This document shows, in pieces, positions 13,768 through 15,130 of a DNA stretch of 15,130 nt (positions are counted from its first letter, which is position 1; every line of letters starts with the position of its first letter). Position numbers and translations under genes: made by a program. This DNA is from Thermococcus sp. (lineage in GTDB: Archaea; Methanobacteriota_B; Thermococci; Thermococcales; Thermococcaceae), in assembly GCA_027023165.1 (NCBI GenBank), contig JALVWX010000044.1, positions 1 through 15,130 of the forward strand, written 5' to 3'. Under the pieces are notes generated by a model. The model was not told the DNA's origin and made no database searches. It saw only the letters and a program-made list of their open reading frames with translations.

Positions 13768-14763
13768 ATGCGGAAGCTCCTTCCGGTTTTCGTTTTGGCC
13801 GCTTTAATTGTCCTCCTCCCGCTGATGCACGCCCTAACTCCTCAGGAGGCCATGATGGAGGCCCTCAAAACCGGAAACTACTCGGTTGTCGAGCCTTACC
13901 TCTCCCCCATCATGAAAAAGGTCCTCACGGAAAGCTCCTTTAAGGCGATACGCGAGAGCCTTCTGGAGGCACACGGCGAGATAAGGTCATACGAGCTTGT
14001 GAAACGCGAGGAGAAAGGCCCCTACGTAACGTATTACTACCGCGTCACCGCCTCGAAGGGAACCTACACCGTTACGGTCACCGTGAGGGACGGGAAGGTT
14101 GAGGGCTTCCACCTTAAGGGGATACCCTTCAAGGCCACCCCCAAAGCGATTTATCCCCTCTTAGGCGGCCTCACGGCCTTCCTCATTCTCTGGGCCTACG
14201 TGAGGAAGATCGGGGTTGCCGAGGTCATCCTTGGAATCGCACTGCTCTTCGTGGTTCTTCTTGTCCAGCCGCCGGTGCAGTCAATACCAACTTTTCTCGG
14301 CGTCTCAAACGTTGCCCTCCTGGTTATCTGGATGGGCTTCGTAGCGGGACTGTTCCAGGAGGTCATCAAGTACTACGCCTCGCGGGATAAGGGGCTGAGA
14401 AAGGCGCTTTACATAGGAGCCGGTTTCGGACTCGGTGAGGCCCTCTACGTCTCGGCGATAAGCGTCCTCGGCGGGGGTCAGGTTGCCCTTTTAAGCGCCC
14501 TCGAAAGGTTCCTGGCGCTCCTCTTCCACTCATCGACAACGGTGGTCTTTGCGTACTCCTACAAACGCGGCAGGGGCAGGGAGGCGCTGCTCGCGATGAT
14601 CCTGATTCACTGGTTCGTCGATTCCCTCGCGGCCTACTGGCACTACAGTCCGAGCTACCTCCCACTGGGGGTCAGCTACACTGTGATGCTGGCAGTTGGA
14701 CTGTACCTCCTCAAGCTCCTTCCGGAGGTGAAGCGTGAAGCGGAAGGGGGAGTCAAGTGGTGA
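13768..14763 (+). CDS. Membrane protein: extracytoplasmic DUF3887-like domain fused to a PrsW/YhfC-like intramembrane protease domain
   Basis: A 331-residue membrane protein. Residues 1-22 are a signal peptide or anchor. About 24-118 is an alpha+beta domain resembling DUF3887 (TPQEAMMEALKTGNYS start, strand-rich YVTYYYRVTAS and TYTVTVTVRDGKVEG). The rest has about seven hydrophobic segments with the motif series of PrsW/YhfC proteases: QEVIKYY (197-203), GFGLGEALY (219-227), ERFLALLFHSS (246-256) and IHWFVDSLA (280-288). Candidate metal ligands or active residues are E198, E224, H254, H281 and D285. The usual EE pair of the first motif is QE here, so activity needs testing. It may cleave a membrane-bound regulator or sense an external signal. 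ATG 13768 is the first sensible start; upstream in-frame codons lie inside the YbjQ gene. The PadR gene follows by four bases. Confidence 0.75.
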   Translation: MRKLLPVFVLAALIVLLPLMHALTPQEAMMEALKTGNYSVVEPYLSPIMKKVLTESSFKAIRESLLEAHGEIRSYELVKREEKGPYVTYYYRVTASKGTYTVTVTVRDGKVEGFHLKGIPFKATPKAIYPLLGGLTAFLILWAYVRKIGVAEVILGIALLFVVLLVQPPVQSIPTFLGVSNVALLVIWMGFVAGLFQEVIKYYASRDKGLRKALYIGAGFGLGEALYVSAISVLGGGQVALLSALERFLALLFHSSTTVVFAYSYKRGRGREALLAMILIHWFVDSLAAYWHYSPSYLPLGVSYTVMLAVGLYLLKLLPEVKREAEGGVKW

Positions 14764-14767
14764 TCTC

Positions 14768-15127
14768 ATGCTGGGGAACCCGAAGGAGAAAGCCCTGAAG
14801 AAGCTCAGAAAGGAACTCCGCTCCGGCCTTTACTCATACCTGGTTCTCTCGCTCTTGGAGAGGGAGGGCGAACTGCACGGCTACGCGATAAGGAAGAAAC
14901 TGGAGGCACTGAGCAATGGAAGGCTCGTCCCGAGTGAAGGCGCCCTGTACGACATCCTTAAGGGTCTGAAGAAGCTCGGTCTTGTGGAGGACGAGTGGGC
15001 CGAAGTCGGCGGAAGACCGAGGAAGTACTACCGCCTGACCGAGCTTGGGAGGGAGGTTCTGGGGGAGCTTAGGGATGAAATCAGGGAGGCTGTTCTGGTC
15101 ATCGAGAAGGTGAGTGGGGGTGAGTAA
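14768..15127 (+). CDS. PadR-family transcriptional regulator
   Basis: A 119-residue winged-helix DNA-binding protein. The PadR pattern is clear: GLYSYLVLSLLEREGELHGY (helix 1 and the LHGY turn), AIRKKLEALSNG, the recognition helix region VPSEGALYDILKGLKKLGLV and the wing GGRPRKYYRLTELGREVL, followed by a short C-terminal dimerisation helix. PadR proteins usually repress nearby genes and respond to small molecules or stress. ATG 14768 follows GTGGTGATCTC, a good ribosome site; an ATG at 14735 inside the protease gene would add 11 residues. It ends three bases before the window edge, so a further operon member could follow. Self-regulation through the palindrome at 13409-13429 is inferred. Confidence 0.9.
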   Translation: MLGNPKEKALKKLRKELRSGLYSYLVLSLLEREGELHGYAIRKKLEALSNGRLVPSEGALYDILKGLKKLGLVEDEWAEVGGRPRKYYRLTELGREVLGELRDEIREAVLVIEKVSGGE

Positions 15128-15130
15128 GAT

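Overview
The window reads as chromosomal DNA of a hyperthermophilic archaeon of the order Thermococcales, most likely a Thermococcus with a fairly high GC content. The evidence is an archaeal-type translation factor aIF2 gamma, a diphthamide enzyme Dph2 of the archaeal length, several families largely restricted to archaea (DUF434, DUF432, an HD hydrolase), TATA boxes of the TTTATA/CTTAAA type about 25 bases before starts, Shine-Dalgarno sites of the GGAGGTGA type, T-rich terminators, and lipoproteins with a Thermococcus-style ASGC lipobox. Genes are tightly packed. I see no rRNA, tRNA, CRISPR array, insertion sequence or phage gene.

Layout. From 155 to 3383 (+): aIF2 gamma, then an FCF1/Utp24-like PIN-domain protein, an HD-superfamily hydrolase and a DUF434 protein with a PIN-like N-terminal motif. 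From 3525 to 6658 (+): two independently promoted lipoproteins. The first looks like a beta-propeller. The second has two copies of one domain joined by a Glu-Thr repeat linker. From 6690 to 8458 (+): a DUF432 protein followed directly by an MscS-type mechanosensitive channel. From 12483 down to 8455 (-): dph2, a METTL5-like m6A methyltransferase, a HEAT/ARM-repeat protein and an NSUN/RsmB-like m5C methyltransferase, a cluster for modifying the translation apparatus. From 12723 to 13322 (+): a secreted YiiX-like papain-fold cysteine hydrolase. From 13443 to 15127 (+): a YbjQ-family protein, a PrsW/YhfC-like intramembrane protease candidate with an extracytoplasmic domain, and a PadR-family regulator, apparently one operon.

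How the parts fit. The first and fourth blocks serve translation: initiator tRNA delivery, rRNA processing, rRNA methylation and EF-2 modification. The middle blocks face the cell envelope: surface lipoproteins, osmotic release channel and secreted hydrolase. The last operon combines a membrane protease candidate with a local transcription regulator and has a 21-base palindrome over its predicted transcription start.

The least explained items are the YbjQ-protease-PadR operon with its palindrome, the HEAT-repeat protein between two RNA methyltransferase genes, the secreted papain-like hydrolase in an organism that should lack peptidoglycan, the DUF432-channel pair, and three genes whose TATA box sits about 25 bases before a start codon with no Shine-Dalgarno site, which predicts leaderless mRNAs. 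Family assignments come from reading motifs; no database search was run.
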